Shown one piece after another: positions 8,176 through 16,663 of a stretch of 34,703 nt of DNA (positions are counted from its first letter, which is position 1; each line of letters begins with the position of its first letter). The notes under the pieces are model-generated. The model worked only from the letters and a program-made list of their open reading frames with translations. It searched no databases and was not told the DNA's origin. Origin of the DNA: JAKITW01 sp041598875 (GTDB taxonomy: Bacteria; Desulfobacterota; Desulfobulbia; Desulfobulbales; BM004). The position numbers and the translations under genes were made by a program. The stretch lies in the NCBI GenBank assembly GCA_041598875.1, contig JBFHXP010000014.1:1-34703 (forward strand). The letters run 5' to 3'.

Positions 8176-9333
8176 ATGAAAATGCACCTAATCTCCAAAC
8201 TGATTTTCGCGTTACTGCTGGTACTGATCACAGGCGGTATAAGCTTAGCCGAAACAAAGGCAGTTCCCAAACCGCAGACGACAAAAATCGAGCAGAATCG
8301 GTTGATGTACATGACGATCTTCCTGCGGGACGGCGAGGTAATCAGTTTTGACCCGGATTCATGGGACAAGCGCCGATTCAAGGAAAAATTCGGGATCATC
8401 TCCTATGAAAAACGAAAAACCTGGCTTGAAACTCACTGGATTGTCGAGTGGCCTGAGATTACCACCCTTTTCTACTCCGTTGATCTCATCAACACCAACC
8501 TGGAAAGATATGACCGCGACAAGATCCTTGTCGTGGCGCAGAACGGTGACAAGGCCGAAATAACATACGGCGGCCTCAGCTACGGCGACCCGGACGGCAC
8601 ATGCTGCCCGGAATATTTCATTTATGAGCGCTTTGACACAATGCTTGATAAGTGGGTCGATGTCCATGTGCCGATCAAACATATCCAGAAAATCGTCATG
8701 GGCACAAACAGCCTGAAACTCAACCCGACTACCTGCAACAAGTTTCCACCCAGCTACAATTATGACCCCTACGATGCCAGCGCCCTGGTGGCCTATGACA
8801 GCGAGGGCGCTCACCTGAACTGCAACGAGGACAGCGATGCCCTTAAAAACCTGATCGCAAAACTGAAGGCCCAGAATGCCCAGCTTGAGGCCAGTTATAA
8901 AAAACTGCAGGATGATCTCGCCGATGCGATCGCCAAAAAGGATGCAGCGCTCAAGAAGTGTGACGGCGGCCTCAATCTTTCACTGCTCGGCCGTGTTCTC
9001 TTTGAATCCGGCAAGGCTGACCTGACCCCGGCCGGTCGTAAGCTGCTCGACACGGTGGTCAAAAATCTCTCCGACTTGACGGACCGCAAGATAAAGGTTG
9101 TCGGACATACCGACAATGTGCCGATCAGCCCTGAAAACAAGCACATCTTTCCTTCCAACTGGGAACTTTCCACAGCCCGCGCGGCCGCAGTGGTTCACTA
9201 TCTCCAGGCTGGGACCCGCATCGACCCCGCCAACCTTGAGGCGGTAGGCCGCTCCTACTACGAACCGGTGGCCAGCAACGAAACCGCAGAAGGCCGTGAT
9301 CAGAACAGGCGAGTAGAAATAATCGTCTACTGA
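8176..9333 (+). CDS. OmpA/MotB-domain envelope protein with uncharacterised N-terminal domain
   Basis: A 385-residue exported protein. Residues 1-25 are a signal peptide (hydrophobic LIFALLLVLITGG, cleavage near SLA-E). Residues about 40-210 are a domain I do not recognise; it contains three of the mature protein's paired or single cysteine sites (GTCCPEYF, TTCNKF, LNCNED). Residues about 220-262 form a coiled coil (KLKAQNAQLEASYKKLQDDL). Residues 264-385 are an OmpA C-terminal peptidoglycan-binding domain: FESGKADLTPAGRKLL, VVGHTDNVPI, NWELSTARAAAVVHYL and GRDQNRRVEIIVY. It should bind the cell wall from the periplasm or outer membrane. A good GCGGAGG ribosome-binding site precedes the ATG at 8176. 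As first gene of the rightward EPS arm it may anchor or organise the export apparatus. Confidence 0.9.
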   Translation: MKMHLISKLIFALLLVLITGGISLAETKAVPKPQTTKIEQNRLMYMTIFLRDGEVISFDPDSWDKRRFKEKFGIISYEKRKTWLETHWIVEWPEITTLFYSVDLINTNLERYDRDKILVVAQNGDKAEITYGGLSYGDPDGTCCPEYFIYERFDTMLDKWVDVHVPIKHIQKIVMGTNSLKLNPTTCNKFPPSYNYDPYDASALVAYDSEGAHLNCNEDSDALKNLIAKLKAQNAQLEASYKKLQDDLADAIAKKDAALKKCDGGLNLSLLGRVLFESGKADLTPAGRKLLDTVVKNLSDLTDRKIKVVGHTDNVPISPENKHIFPSNWELSTARAAAVVHYLQAGTRIDPANLEAVGRSYYEPVASNETAEGRDQNRRVEIIVY

Positions 9334-9387
9334 TTCCTGATTATGATTTCGGATTCCTAACCCCCGACTTCAAATTAGGAAAACCCT

Positions 9388-10770
9388 TTGAGTCTTTTTT
9401 TAAAAAACAACGGTGACGACAGAATACTCCACCTGCTGATCGGCGACCTGCTGATCAGCATGGTGGTATTTCTGTACGGATATGAAATTCTAGGACTCGC
9501 TCCCTGCGCCTCGGCAACAGCAAGCGACCAGTACCTTTCGATTGTAGTTACCGTAGGGGCGCTTCTTTTTTCCTCATTCCTCCTCGATCTTTACCGGCTC
9601 AGAAGCCAGGCTCCCCGCTTCCACTTCCTTTTAAAATCCCTGGGGTCGGTTCTCCTTGCATCCGTCATCCTTGCGATACTCTATACAGTTATCCCCTGTC
9701 CCGATGTCCCCTGGCGACACATGGCATACGCCTTCCTCGTTTTTGCCATCTTTCAGAACATCTGGCACTACAGTTATTTTGCCATCCTCGGGATGCCTTT
9801 CTTTGCCCGCAACGTTCTTGTCCTTGGCACCGGCCCCAAGGCGGTAAAAGTAGAAAATCTGCTGAGCATGTCCACCAGTCGATACCGCCTGACCGGCTAT
9901 GTGGGCACCAGTTCCGAATCCGTGCTTGTGCCCTCGCACAAGGTGGTCGGAACCGTGAAAACCCTGGTCGAAGATGCAAAAAAACTGGGGATTGACACCA
10001 TTGTTATCGCCCTCAGCGAGCAGCGGGGCAACATGGCCATCGACAAACTCCTGACCTGTAAGATGCACGGGATCAACATCGTAGACCTGCCTTCCTTTTA
10101 CGAGCTCCTGACCGGAAAACTGCCGGTGGAAGAGATCAACCCCAGCTGGCTTGTCTACAGCCAGGGGTTCCGGGTAACCAGAACCATCAAACTCATGAAA
10201 CGGCTTTCAGACCTTGTACTTGCAATGGCCGGGATCATGGCCTGCCTTCCCTTTGTTCCCTTTATCGCCCTGCTGATTAAAATCACCTCCTCCGGGCCGA
10301 TATTCTACTCCCAGGTCAGGGTCGGCGAAAACGAAAAACAGTTTACCATCTTCAAATTCAGGACCATGCTGCATGACGCTGAGAGCGAAACCGGGGCGGC
10401 CTGGGCCCAGACCGATGATCCCCGCATCACCTGGATCGGCAGAATCCTCCGCAAGGCGCGGATTGATGAGCTCCCCCAGCTGATCAATGTTCTCAAGGGT
10501 GATATGAGCTTTATCGGACCCCGGCCGGAACGGCCTGAGTTTGTAGAAAAAATAAAGGAAGTAACATCGTACTACGGCGAAAGACACTGTGTAAAACCGG
10601 GGATCACCGGATGGGCCCAGGTCAAATACCCATATGGCTCATCTTTCGGTGACTCGGTTGAAAAGCTCCGCTATGACCTCTATTACATAAACAATATGTC
10701 TTTTTTTCTCGACCTGCTGATAATTCTTGAAACGATCAAGGTAGTTGCCTTTCGTCGCTACGGAAGATAA
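9388..10770 (+). CDS. undecaprenyl-phosphate sugar phosphotransferase (initiating EPS transferase)
   Basis: A 460-residue polyprenyl glycosylphosphotransferase of the WbaP/EpsB type, which starts EPS synthesis by moving a sugar-1-phosphate from UDP-sugar to undecaprenyl phosphate. About five hydrophobic segments occupy residues 13-140. A CoA-binding-like Rossmann domain follows (VLVLGTGPKA, about 143-260). The catalytic domain begins KRLSDLVLAMAG at 271, with SSGPIFYSQVRVG (311-323), FKFRTM (332-337) and KARIDELPQLINVLKGDMSFIGPRP (from 366), which holds the key D-E pair. I use a TTG start at 9388, because an AGGA at 9377-9380 is properly spaced and the homologous N-terminus begins there. The gene follows the OmpA-like gene by 54 bp and is 8 bp before the PilZ gene. 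Confidence 0.92.
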   Translation: MSLFLKNNGDDRILHLLIGDLLISMVVFLYGYEILGLAPCASATASDQYLSIVVTVGALLFSSFLLDLYRLRSQAPRFHFLLKSLGSVLLASVILAILYTVIPCPDVPWRHMAYAFLVFAIFQNIWHYSYFAILGMPFFARNVLVLGTGPKAVKVENLLSMSTSRYRLTGYVGTSSESVLVPSHKVVGTVKTLVEDAKKLGIDTIVIALSEQRGNMAIDKLLTCKMHGINIVDLPSFYELLTGKLPVEEINPSWLVYSQGFRVTRTIKLMKRLSDLVLAMAGIMACLPFVPFIALLIKITSSGPIFYSQVRVGENEKQFTIFKFRTMLHDAESETGAAWAQTDDPRITWIGRILRKARIDELPQLINVLKGDMSFIGPRPERPEFVEKIKEVTSYYGERHCVKPGITGWAQVKYPYGSSFGDSVEKLRYDLYYINNMSFFLDLLIILETIKVVAFRRYGR

Positions 10771-10778
10771 GGTACACT

Positions 10779-11438
10779 ATGAGTAAAAAACAACCGAGAA
10801 AAGATATTGGCAAGAGACTCTTCATCGAGCTTGGGACTCCGATGCAGGTCTTTATCGAAAAGATCTCAATCACCTTGCCCGGCGAACTGATCGGCATGGA
10901 TGTGGACAATTATATCATTGTCAAAATAAAGGGAATGGACAAGACGATCAGGGAGCAGATCAAAGACAACCCAGTGGAAATCAAGTACATCCATGTCAAT
11001 GAAATATTCGGCTTCCAGAGCTCGGTGATCTCGATTATCGATCAGCCGGAAGAACTGGTTTTCCTCAACTACCCGACAACCATTGATAATTACAATATCC
11101 GTTCCGACCAGCGGATAGACTGCTTCCTTCCTGTTGAGGTTGAATTCGAGCAAAACCGGGTAAACGGCACCATAGTCGATATCAACACCCTGGGATGCCG
11201 CTGCCTGCTGAAGAATTTTTCCATGGCCCGAAAACCCGCCTTAAACGCCATTACCTTGCACCTCCAGAGCACCAACTTCAAACAGAACTTCAAACTGGTC
11301 GGTAACGTCATCAGCATCAAGGAGCAGGTTGGGGAAATTAGCATCGGTGTCATGTTCGACAATCTCGACGTCGTCACCCAGGCGGTAATACATTCCATCG
11401 TCCCGACCCTGGAACTGCACAAAAAACTTCAGATGTGA
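10779..11438 (+). CDS. PilZ-domain c-di-GMP receptor (YcgR-like)
   Basis: A 219-residue soluble protein in two parts. Residues 1-105 resemble the YcgR N-terminal domain (LFIELGTPMQVFIE, then beta-rich LIGMDVDNYIIVKI). Residues about 106-215 are a PilZ domain. The c-di-GMP-binding arginine motif RSDQR (RxxxR) is intact near residue 108. The second motif, normally D/NxSxxG, appears as DINTLG, with Asn where Ser is usual. The protein probably senses c-di-GMP and tunes EPS production or export. It lies 8 bp after the sugar transferase gene and 70 bp before the ATPase gene, so the three are likely co-transcribed. Confidence 0.88.
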   Translation: MSKKQPRKDIGKRLFIELGTPMQVFIEKISITLPGELIGMDVDNYIIVKIKGMDKTIREQIKDNPVEIKYIHVNEIFGFQSSVISIIDQPEELVFLNYPTTIDNYNIRSDQRIDCFLPVEVEFEQNRVNGTIVDINTLGCRCLLKNFSMARKPALNAITLHLQSTNFKQNFKLVGNVISIKEQVGEISIGVMFDNLDVVTQAVIHSIVPTLELHKKLQM

Positions 11439-11508
11439 AGGGTCATGCCATGACATCCCGGCACTCCACCATCGACCGCTTTCCATTTGCACCACACGAT
11501 CTTTCCTG

Positions 11509-13032
11509 ATGTACACCCATTTCTACAATCTGACAGCCAAACCGTTTGAAAACAGCCCTGACCCGCAGTTTCTCTTTCTTTCCAAACAGCACCGCGAAGT
11601 CCTGTCCTCCCTTGTATACGGAATCGAATCGGCAAAGGGTTTCATACTGGTGGCGGGCGGTATCGGCACTGGAAAGACCACCCTGGTCCGCTCGCTGCTT
11701 CAGGAAATAGACTCGAACCACATCATTATCAACATCGTCAATCCAAAGATCAGCTTCAACGAGATCTTCGACCACCTGGCCCAGAAACTTGAAATATCCA
11801 TTGCCGGAAAGAACCGGTTGGAAAGCATTGATGCGCTCCGCGGCAGACTGGAGGCCTTGAATGAGCAGGGGACGCGGGTCGTGATCCTGATAGACGAGGC
11901 CCACCTGCTCTCTGATGAATCCCTGGAAGAGATACGTCTCATCTCAAACATTGAAAGCAACAAAAACAAGCTCATCCAGATAGTCCTGCTGGGACAGAAC
12001 GAGATTTATCCTCTTCTCGACCGGGCGGAACAGAAACCGCTCAAGCAGAGAATCGTAATAAATCGCCAGCTGACTCCCCTGGACCCCAAGGAATCAACAA
12101 AATACATAGTCCACCGCTTGAGAGTTGCCGGCCGCACCCAGCCGCTGTTCAAAAAAAATGCCCTTTCCCTGATCTGCAACGCAAGCCAGGGGACACCCCG
12201 ATTAATCAACCAGATCTGCGACAATGCCCTGCTCATCGGCTATGCCATGGAATCGGAACTCATTGATACGAAAATCATCAAAGAGGTGCTGAGCGACATG
12301 GAAACAGTGGCAAAAAAACCACCGGTCTACTCGTCGGGTTTCTTCAGGGGCGGTGTTATTGGAGGGGTTCTTGTCGCGCTGGCCGCCTATTATTTCATGG
12401 AATACAGGCACCCCGGCGAGAACAGGGCCGCGGAACCAATAGCTCGCGTCGCGCCACCATCGTCACCGGAAACCGGAGAGCAATCCCCACAGAACACTCC
12501 TGTTGCGGGCAGTGAGGATGTCTCAAGGCAACTGGAGCGTATCCGGCATCTCTTTCGTCAGGATGCATCGGCAGGGGTGATCACGCATGGAGCACGAACC
12601 GGCAGGACGGTTTCAGTACAGCAGAGCGAACTCCTCTCAACCATCGCCAAAACCGAATACGGAGAGGTAACCGATACCATCATCGATCTCATCCATATGG
12701 CCAACCCCGGAATTACGAATATTCATCACATATTCAGCGGCCAGCAGATCACCCTGCCGGAGATAACCCGACAATCCCTGATCTCAGAGACTGCGGAGGG
12801 GGCGTATCTCATCCATTACGCCTCATTTTATTCCCATGACATTGCCGGCAAGGCGACCCAGAGACTGCTCGATCTCGGCAGCAAGGCATTTATCGATTCG
12901 GCGCTGCAGGGGGAAAACAGGGTACACCGAATCTATATCGGCCCCTTTCCGGAAAAGGCAACAGCCGAGGCCGCCCTTAAGACCATCTATCTCCACAACC
13001 TCACCTTTCTGAATACCGACCAGGTCCCATGA
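11509..13032 (+). CDS. ExeA-type AAA ATPase with LysM-like and SPOR-like C-terminus
   Basis: A 507-residue protein. Residues 1-270 are an ExeA/GspA-like AAA ATPase: the N-terminal FYNLTAKPFENSPDPQFLF signature, Walker A GGIGTGKTT (50-58), Walker B VVILIDEAH (124-132), and an arginine-containing sensor region. The closest family in EPS loci is the PEP-CTERM/XrtA-associated ATPase. One transmembrane segment follows (about 281-297). A Pro/Ser-rich linker then leads to a LysM-like stretch (about 367-418, with IIDLIHMANPGITNIHHIFSGQQITLPE). A SPOR-like end (about 432-507) carries YLIHYASFYSHDIAGKATQRL and YIGPFPEKATAEAAL. The ATPase would thus be cytoplasmic, with its tail binding peptidoglycan in the periplasm. 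No strong ribosome-binding site precedes the ATG at 11509. It is the last gene of the rightward arm. Confidence 0.9.
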   Translation: MYTHFYNLTAKPFENSPDPQFLFLSKQHREVLSSLVYGIESAKGFILVAGGIGTGKTTLVRSLLQEIDSNHIIINIVNPKISFNEIFDHLAQKLEISIAGKNRLESIDALRGRLEALNEQGTRVVILIDEAHLLSDESLEEIRLISNIESNKNKLIQIVLLGQNEIYPLLDRAEQKPLKQRIVINRQLTPLDPKESTKYIVHRLRVAGRTQPLFKKNALSLICNASQGTPRLINQICDNALLIGYAMESELIDTKIIKEVLSDMETVAKKPPVYSSGFFRGGVIGGVLVALAAYYFMEYRHPGENRAAEPIARVAPPSSPETGEQSPQNTPVAGSEDVSRQLERIRHLFRQDASAGVITHGARTGRTVSVQQSELLSTIAKTEYGEVTDTIIDLIHMANPGITNIHHIFSGQQITLPEITRQSLISETAEGAYLIHYASFYSHDIAGKATQRLLDLGSKAFIDSALQGENRVHRIYIGPFPEKATAEAALKTIYLHNLTFLNTDQVP

Positions 13033-13132
13033 GCGTCTTCCCCTGGCCCCTCCCCCTTCACTGCACCAACGAGGAAGGATCCGGGTTGGAGAACGCGGTG
13101 ATGCAGCCCCCCGCTTGCGGCTGAGTACAATA
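13033..13132. other. 100 bp convergent spacer
   Basis: This is the space between the stops of two convergent genes. A C-rich small stem (CAGCC/GGCTG) with an internal mismatch lies near 13104-13123. There is no clear T-run on either strand, so I do not call it a terminator. Confidence 0.4.
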
Positions 13133-14890
13133 TCACCTTAAAAGATCTGGGTCAGTGAGCGGTTCAAGGAGATACTCATCTCTCTGCCGCGAATAGCGGA
13201 ATGCAAAATATTTCCGTTCCGGATAGTGTCGCATCAGGGTCCGGTTTTCCTCTCCTCGGTCGTGGACAAACAAGACCCGGTTTTTGTACTCCACATCATT
13301 TCTGACCAGATCTTCAACAGGCATGGGTTTCAACCGAACCCCGGAGCCCGACTGAAGAAAAACCAGGGCGTTGTCAACATTCATCTCCCGTACCAACCGG
13401 TAGGGCTCCATTCGTTCCGAGACCACCTCCCTCTGGTAAAGTGCGTGCAGGGCCGTAAACGGGAGACTGAAGACCACGCTCACCGCCAGCAGGGCGAAAA
13501 GAAACCTTCTCCCAACAGGAATTCTGTCATAGGAAGCCTCGGAAAAAAGATGCGCCGAGACAAAGAGAATCAAAAACGGAAATCCCTCGAAATAGTAGCG
13601 AGGCCCATACTGGTTGCCGCCGGACAGGGAAAAAAAGAAATGGGCCACGACCAGCAAGGGAAAGATGAGGGCAAAGACATTGCCCTCGCTTCTCCTGAAC
13701 AACTGGGGCAACAGGAAAAAAAAGACCACCAGAAGAAAAGGCGGGGTCCAGCTCAGGAAAAAAAGGCTGAAACGAATCAGATTAAGAACATTGTCCAGCC
13801 CCACGCCCCAGCTCTCATCATTACCCAGGGCAAGGGTAGCCGGCGACACCAGGATATCGCCGGTGAGCTGGTAATTATAGGCAAAGAGCAACAGCAGGGA
13901 AGGCAGGCCGCCTCCAATCACGGCCAGGATGATGGAGGGCCTGCGCCAGGTCTTCGAGAGCAGGTAGAGGCCGGGCAGCAGGGCGGACACCAGAGCGGAA
14001 TAGGGGCGGGTAATAAAGGCGATGCCGATGAACAGGCCGGCAAGAAAGGCATCCACCCGGCTCTCTCGATCAAGGGCCCGCAGGCAGTAATGGACATAAA
14101 GGAGAATGCAGAGCCCACACAGGGCGTGATTAAAATATGAGGCGACATTAAAGAGAAAAAAACCGGTAACAGAGAGCAGGACCGTTGCCAGAAAAGCGAT
14201 TTTCTCGCTGTAGAGCCGCACCCCTATCTTATAAAAAACTGCAAGGGAGAGGACACCGAGCAATGGATTGACAAGATACCAGGGCACGTGAAGCAGCCCG
14301 GCAAGGGTAAGCACCATGGGCCACCCCGGCCAGTACATGGAAAAAACCTTGTCCCCGTGATGAAGGATCCAGATCGAATCAAAAAACTGCTGCAGGGGAT
14401 GGGGCTGATTCCAGAGCCTTCCGGCGAGGAACGTTCTGGCCTGGTAGATATAGCTGTACTCATCGGCGGAGTTGGGGAAACGCTGCAGAACATAATAGGC
14501 GATCAGGGAGGTGATTGCGCAGACAGAAACAAGCACGGCAGCCAGGACCACAGTTCGGCGACGATGAAAAAAACCCGCCAGATCGTGCACCGCGGCATAT
14601 ATCGCGGCAAGCGCCTCCTCCTTTACAAAGAGCACCCCGAGAAACATCGCGTAAAAAAGAAACCCCTGCATGGCCATGCGATCCGCCTTGGCGAGGTAAT
14701 AGTCCAGCAGATAGAAATCGCGGGCATCGCTTACCTGCTGGTTGAGTATCTCAAGGGATTCGCCGTTATAGATCGCGGTGACCAGTTGATGGCCATAGAG
14801 GACATAGAGGGCCGAGGCGACCAGGAGACCGCAGGGCAGCCCCCATGAAATGAGGAGCCGAAGAGGGGGATTTTTGATTAAAAAAAGCAT
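13133..14890 (-). CDS. GT-C membrane glycosyltransferase (GT39/ArnT-like)
   Basis: A 585-residue polytopic membrane protein with about 11-12 hydrophobic segments followed by a soluble C-terminus of about 100 residues. NSADEYSYIYQARTFLAGRL (about 140-159) in the first periplasmic loop carries the catalytic D-E pair (143-144) typical of GT-C enzymes such as PMT/ArnT. HHGDKVFSMYWPGWPMVL further along matches the second conserved loop. Such enzymes take a sugar from a polyprenyl-phosphate donor at the periplasmic face and add it to a protein, lipid A or glycan. It lies 97 bp after the UbiA gene, which together with the HAD gene could supply such a donor. The acceptor cannot be told from sequence. 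An AAGG motif precedes the ATG at 14890. Confidence 0.85.
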   Translation of the reverse strand: MLFLIKNPPLRLLISWGLPCGLLVASALYVLYGHQLVTAIYNGESLEILNQQVSDARDFYLLDYYLAKADRMAMQGFLFYAMFLGVLFVKEEALAAIYAAVHDLAGFFHRRRTVVLAAVLVSVCAITSLIAYYVLQRFPNSADEYSYIYQARTFLAGRLWNQPHPLQQFFDSIWILHHGDKVFSMYWPGWPMVLTLAGLLHVPWYLVNPLLGVLSLAVFYKIGVRLYSEKIAFLATVLLSVTGFFLFNVASYFNHALCGLCILLYVHYCLRALDRESRVDAFLAGLFIGIAFITRPYSALVSALLPGLYLLSKTWRRPSIILAVIGGGLPSLLLLFAYNYQLTGDILVSPATLALGNDESWGVGLDNVLNLIRFSLFFLSWTPPFLLVVFFFLLPQLFRRSEGNVFALIFPLLVVAHFFFSLSGGNQYGPRYYFEGFPFLILFVSAHLFSEASYDRIPVGRRFLFALLAVSVVFSLPFTALHALYQREVVSERMEPYRLVREMNVDNALVFLQSGSGVRLKPMPVEDLVRNDVEYKNRVLFVHDRGEENRTLMRHYPERKYFAFRYSRQRDEYLLEPLTDPDLLR

Positions 14891-14966
14891 CGTACCTTAC
14901 AGAACCCGAGATGTCTGCCTGACAAGTTCAACAGGTGTCCGTCGCTCCGCCAAACTCACTTCGATA

Positions 14967-14989
14967 GAAATGGAGACCGGATCCATTTC
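14967..14989. repeat. 8 bp inverted repeat at the end of the UbiA gene
   Basis: GAAATGGA (14967-14974) and TCCATTTC (14982-14989) form a perfect stem with a 7 nt loop. It abuts and includes part of the UbiA stop codon. There is no T-run after it on the minus strand, so it may stabilise or process the mRNA between the UbiA and GT-C genes rather than end transcription. Confidence 0.5.
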
Positions 14990-15941
14990 AGCGAACGGTA
15001 TAAGGGCGGAAGAAATAATCAAGCGCCGGGATATCGACAAAAAACAACCCCAGTATCAGGATGAAACAGAAAGCCGAGTAGGCCATGAGCCGGACGTCGG
15101 TATAGAGTTTCTCCGGATACTGCGCCGGGCTGTCCTCGACAAAGGCAAGCCGCATATAGACCGCGATGAAACCGGCGATGAACGGAATGCTCAGGATAAG
15201 CTCAATCTTATACCGGATCAGGAATATTCCGGCCATAAGCCCGAAAGCCGAGGCATAGTACACCATGCTCAGGATGAGCCGGCCCTCGTCATAATAGCGA
15301 AACGATTTCCGGTACTCGACCGCGCACTGCTTGCCTTCTTTTTTCAGGATATGGGTGTATTCCGCATACCGCTTGACGGTCATGAAAAAGGCGCCGATCA
15401 TCCAGTAGGCGAGGATTGCCGACAGGGTCGGGGCGTACTGGTCATTGATGATATGCCAGCCGAGAAAGAGCCGTATCGGGTTGTTTATCGACTCGGAAAG
15501 CACGTCAAAATAGGGCAGGTCCTTTAGCCTGAGCGGGGGCACATTATAGAGAACGCCCATGACAAGCAGAAATACCGTGGCGCTAAAAAACCAGATATTC
15601 ACCTGCCAGCCGAGAACACAGGCGAGAATCCCGAGAGCAAGCCACTGGATGTAGGCCAGGGGAATATTGACCTTTCCGGAGGGCACCGGGCGTGTTTTTT
15701 TCACCGGATGCCGTGCGTCCATCGGCCCATCGATGACCTCGTTGAGGGTATAGTTACTCGAGGCGGCAAGACAGGCCGCGGCTACCCCCAGCAGCAAATG
15801 GGGAAAGAGGGCAACCAGAGAGGTGTGCGGGGCGTCATAAAAGGCAAAAACCAGACCCGGCAGCATGAAGACATTCTTGAACCAGTGATCAGGCCTGGCT
15901 ATCTGGAGGTATGGACGAATCGACTTCATAAAATGAATCAC
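14988..15941 (-). CDS. UbiA-family prenyltransferase, decaprenyl-phosphate phosphoribosyltransferase-like
   Basis: A 317-residue membrane protein with about eight to nine hydrophobic helices and the UbiA aspartate-rich motif. In SNYTLNEVIDGPMDARHP, N67, D71 and D75 match NxxxDxxxD, followed by KKTRPVPSG. The opening LQIARPDHWFKNVFMLPG and the segment LKDLPYFDVLSESINNPIRLFLGW resemble the subgroup around decaprenyl-phosphate phosphoribosyltransferase (mycobacterial UbiA). That subgroup attaches 5-phosphoribosyl from PRPP to a polyprenyl phosphate. It differs from menaquinone or heme prenyltransferases by this second segment. The start ATG at 15941 overlaps the stop of the HAD phosphatase gene by ATGA, a pairing that fits removal of the 5-phosphate. 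The exact donor remains inferred. Confidence 0.82.
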   Translation of the reverse strand: MIHFMKSIRPYLQIARPDHWFKNVFMLPGLVFAFYDAPHTSLVALFPHLLLGVAAACLAASSNYTLNEVIDGPMDARHPVKKTRPVPSGKVNIPLAYIQWLALGILACVLGWQVNIWFFSATVFLLVMGVLYNVPPLRLKDLPYFDVLSESINNPIRLFLGWHIINDQYAPTLSAILAYWMIGAFFMTVKRYAEYTHILKKEGKQCAVEYRKSFRYYDEGRLILSMVYYASAFGLMAGIFLIRYKIELILSIPFIAGFIAVYMRLAFVEDSPAQYPEKLYTDVRLMAYSAFCFILILGLFFVDIPALDYFFRPYTVR

Positions 15942-16663
15942 TTCTGCAAAAGGTTAAACAACTCTTCAAGGCGATCTATGACCCGGCAGGTCCCGTCACC
16001 TCTTCCACCGCCCAAAAGAACAAAATCCATCCCGGCCCGTGAGGCGCCGACTCCGTCCACTTCCTGACGGTCTCCGACGTAGAGCAGCTCGGAGGGGTGG
16101 TGTCCCATCTTTTCCGCGGTAACACGGAAACCGTTGCCTCCGGGTTTGAAACCGACGACATCCGGGTCTGCCGCCGAAACGACCACGGAGAAATACTCTT
16201 CAATATCCATGGCCCGCAATTTTTCCCGGGCAGGATAATCGGATAACACCCCAAGTGTGATGTTCATCTGCCATAACTTCTTAACCACCTCGACCACTCC
16301 CCTCCTCCGGCACAGGGAAAGATAGGGCAGTGGTTTTTCCTCAAACCATGTGGCCACGGTATTTTCAACATACACCCTGTTCTCACCGGTGGCCTCGGCA
16401 GCCAGGCGCAGTTGCTCTTGGTGACAGCGACGATTCTCAAGCCTGAGATACCGCAACTCTTCCTGGGCCCGGCGATAGGAAGTGATGATCTTTAACCGGC
16501 GGACAAAATGGCTGGGCTGCACCAGATGATGCAGGACAAGCAGGGCTGCCATTATCACCCGGAGCGGCAGCTGGGCGTAGAGAGTGCCATCAACATCAAA
16601 AACTATCCCCTTGATGACTGCCGGGGGAACAACGCCGGGGCCCCCGCTACAATCCGGATTCAT
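15938..16663 (-). CDS. HAD-superfamily phosphatase coupled to UbiA
   Basis: The frame is open to 16726, but I place the start at the ATG at 16663 (241 residues). A GGGAGG ribosome-binding site lies 8 nt upstream of it, and the longer form runs into a repeat element with no binding site. All four HAD motifs are visible: FDVDGTLY (nucleophile and acid), VLSDYP, a lysine in GFKPGGNGF, and LYVGDRQEVDGVGA. An alpha-helical cap (LLVLHHLVQPSHFVRRLKIITSYRR) follows motif I. The gene overlaps the UbiA gene by 4 bp. In many bacteria a HAD domain is fused to this UbiA subtype; here the two are separate. It probably dephosphorylates the polyprenyl-phospho-phosphoribose product, although other phosphoester substrates are possible. 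Confidence 0.85.
   Translation of the reverse strand: MNPDCSGGPGVVPPAVIKGIVFDVDGTLYAQLPLRVIMAALLVLHHLVQPSHFVRRLKIITSYRRAQEELRYLRLENRRCHQEQLRLAAEATGENRVYVENTVATWFEEKPLPYLSLCRRRGVVEVVKKLWQMNITLGVLSDYPAREKLRAMDIEEYFSVVVSAADPDVVGFKPGGNGFRVTAEKMGHHPSELLYVGDRQEVDGVGASRAGMDFVLLGGGRGDGTCRVIDRLEELFNLLQK

Noticed and set aside
14967..14989. Rho-independent terminator after the UbiA gene
   Set aside because: The stem is good but no T-run follows on the minus strand, and the GT-C gene downstream looks like part of the same unit.
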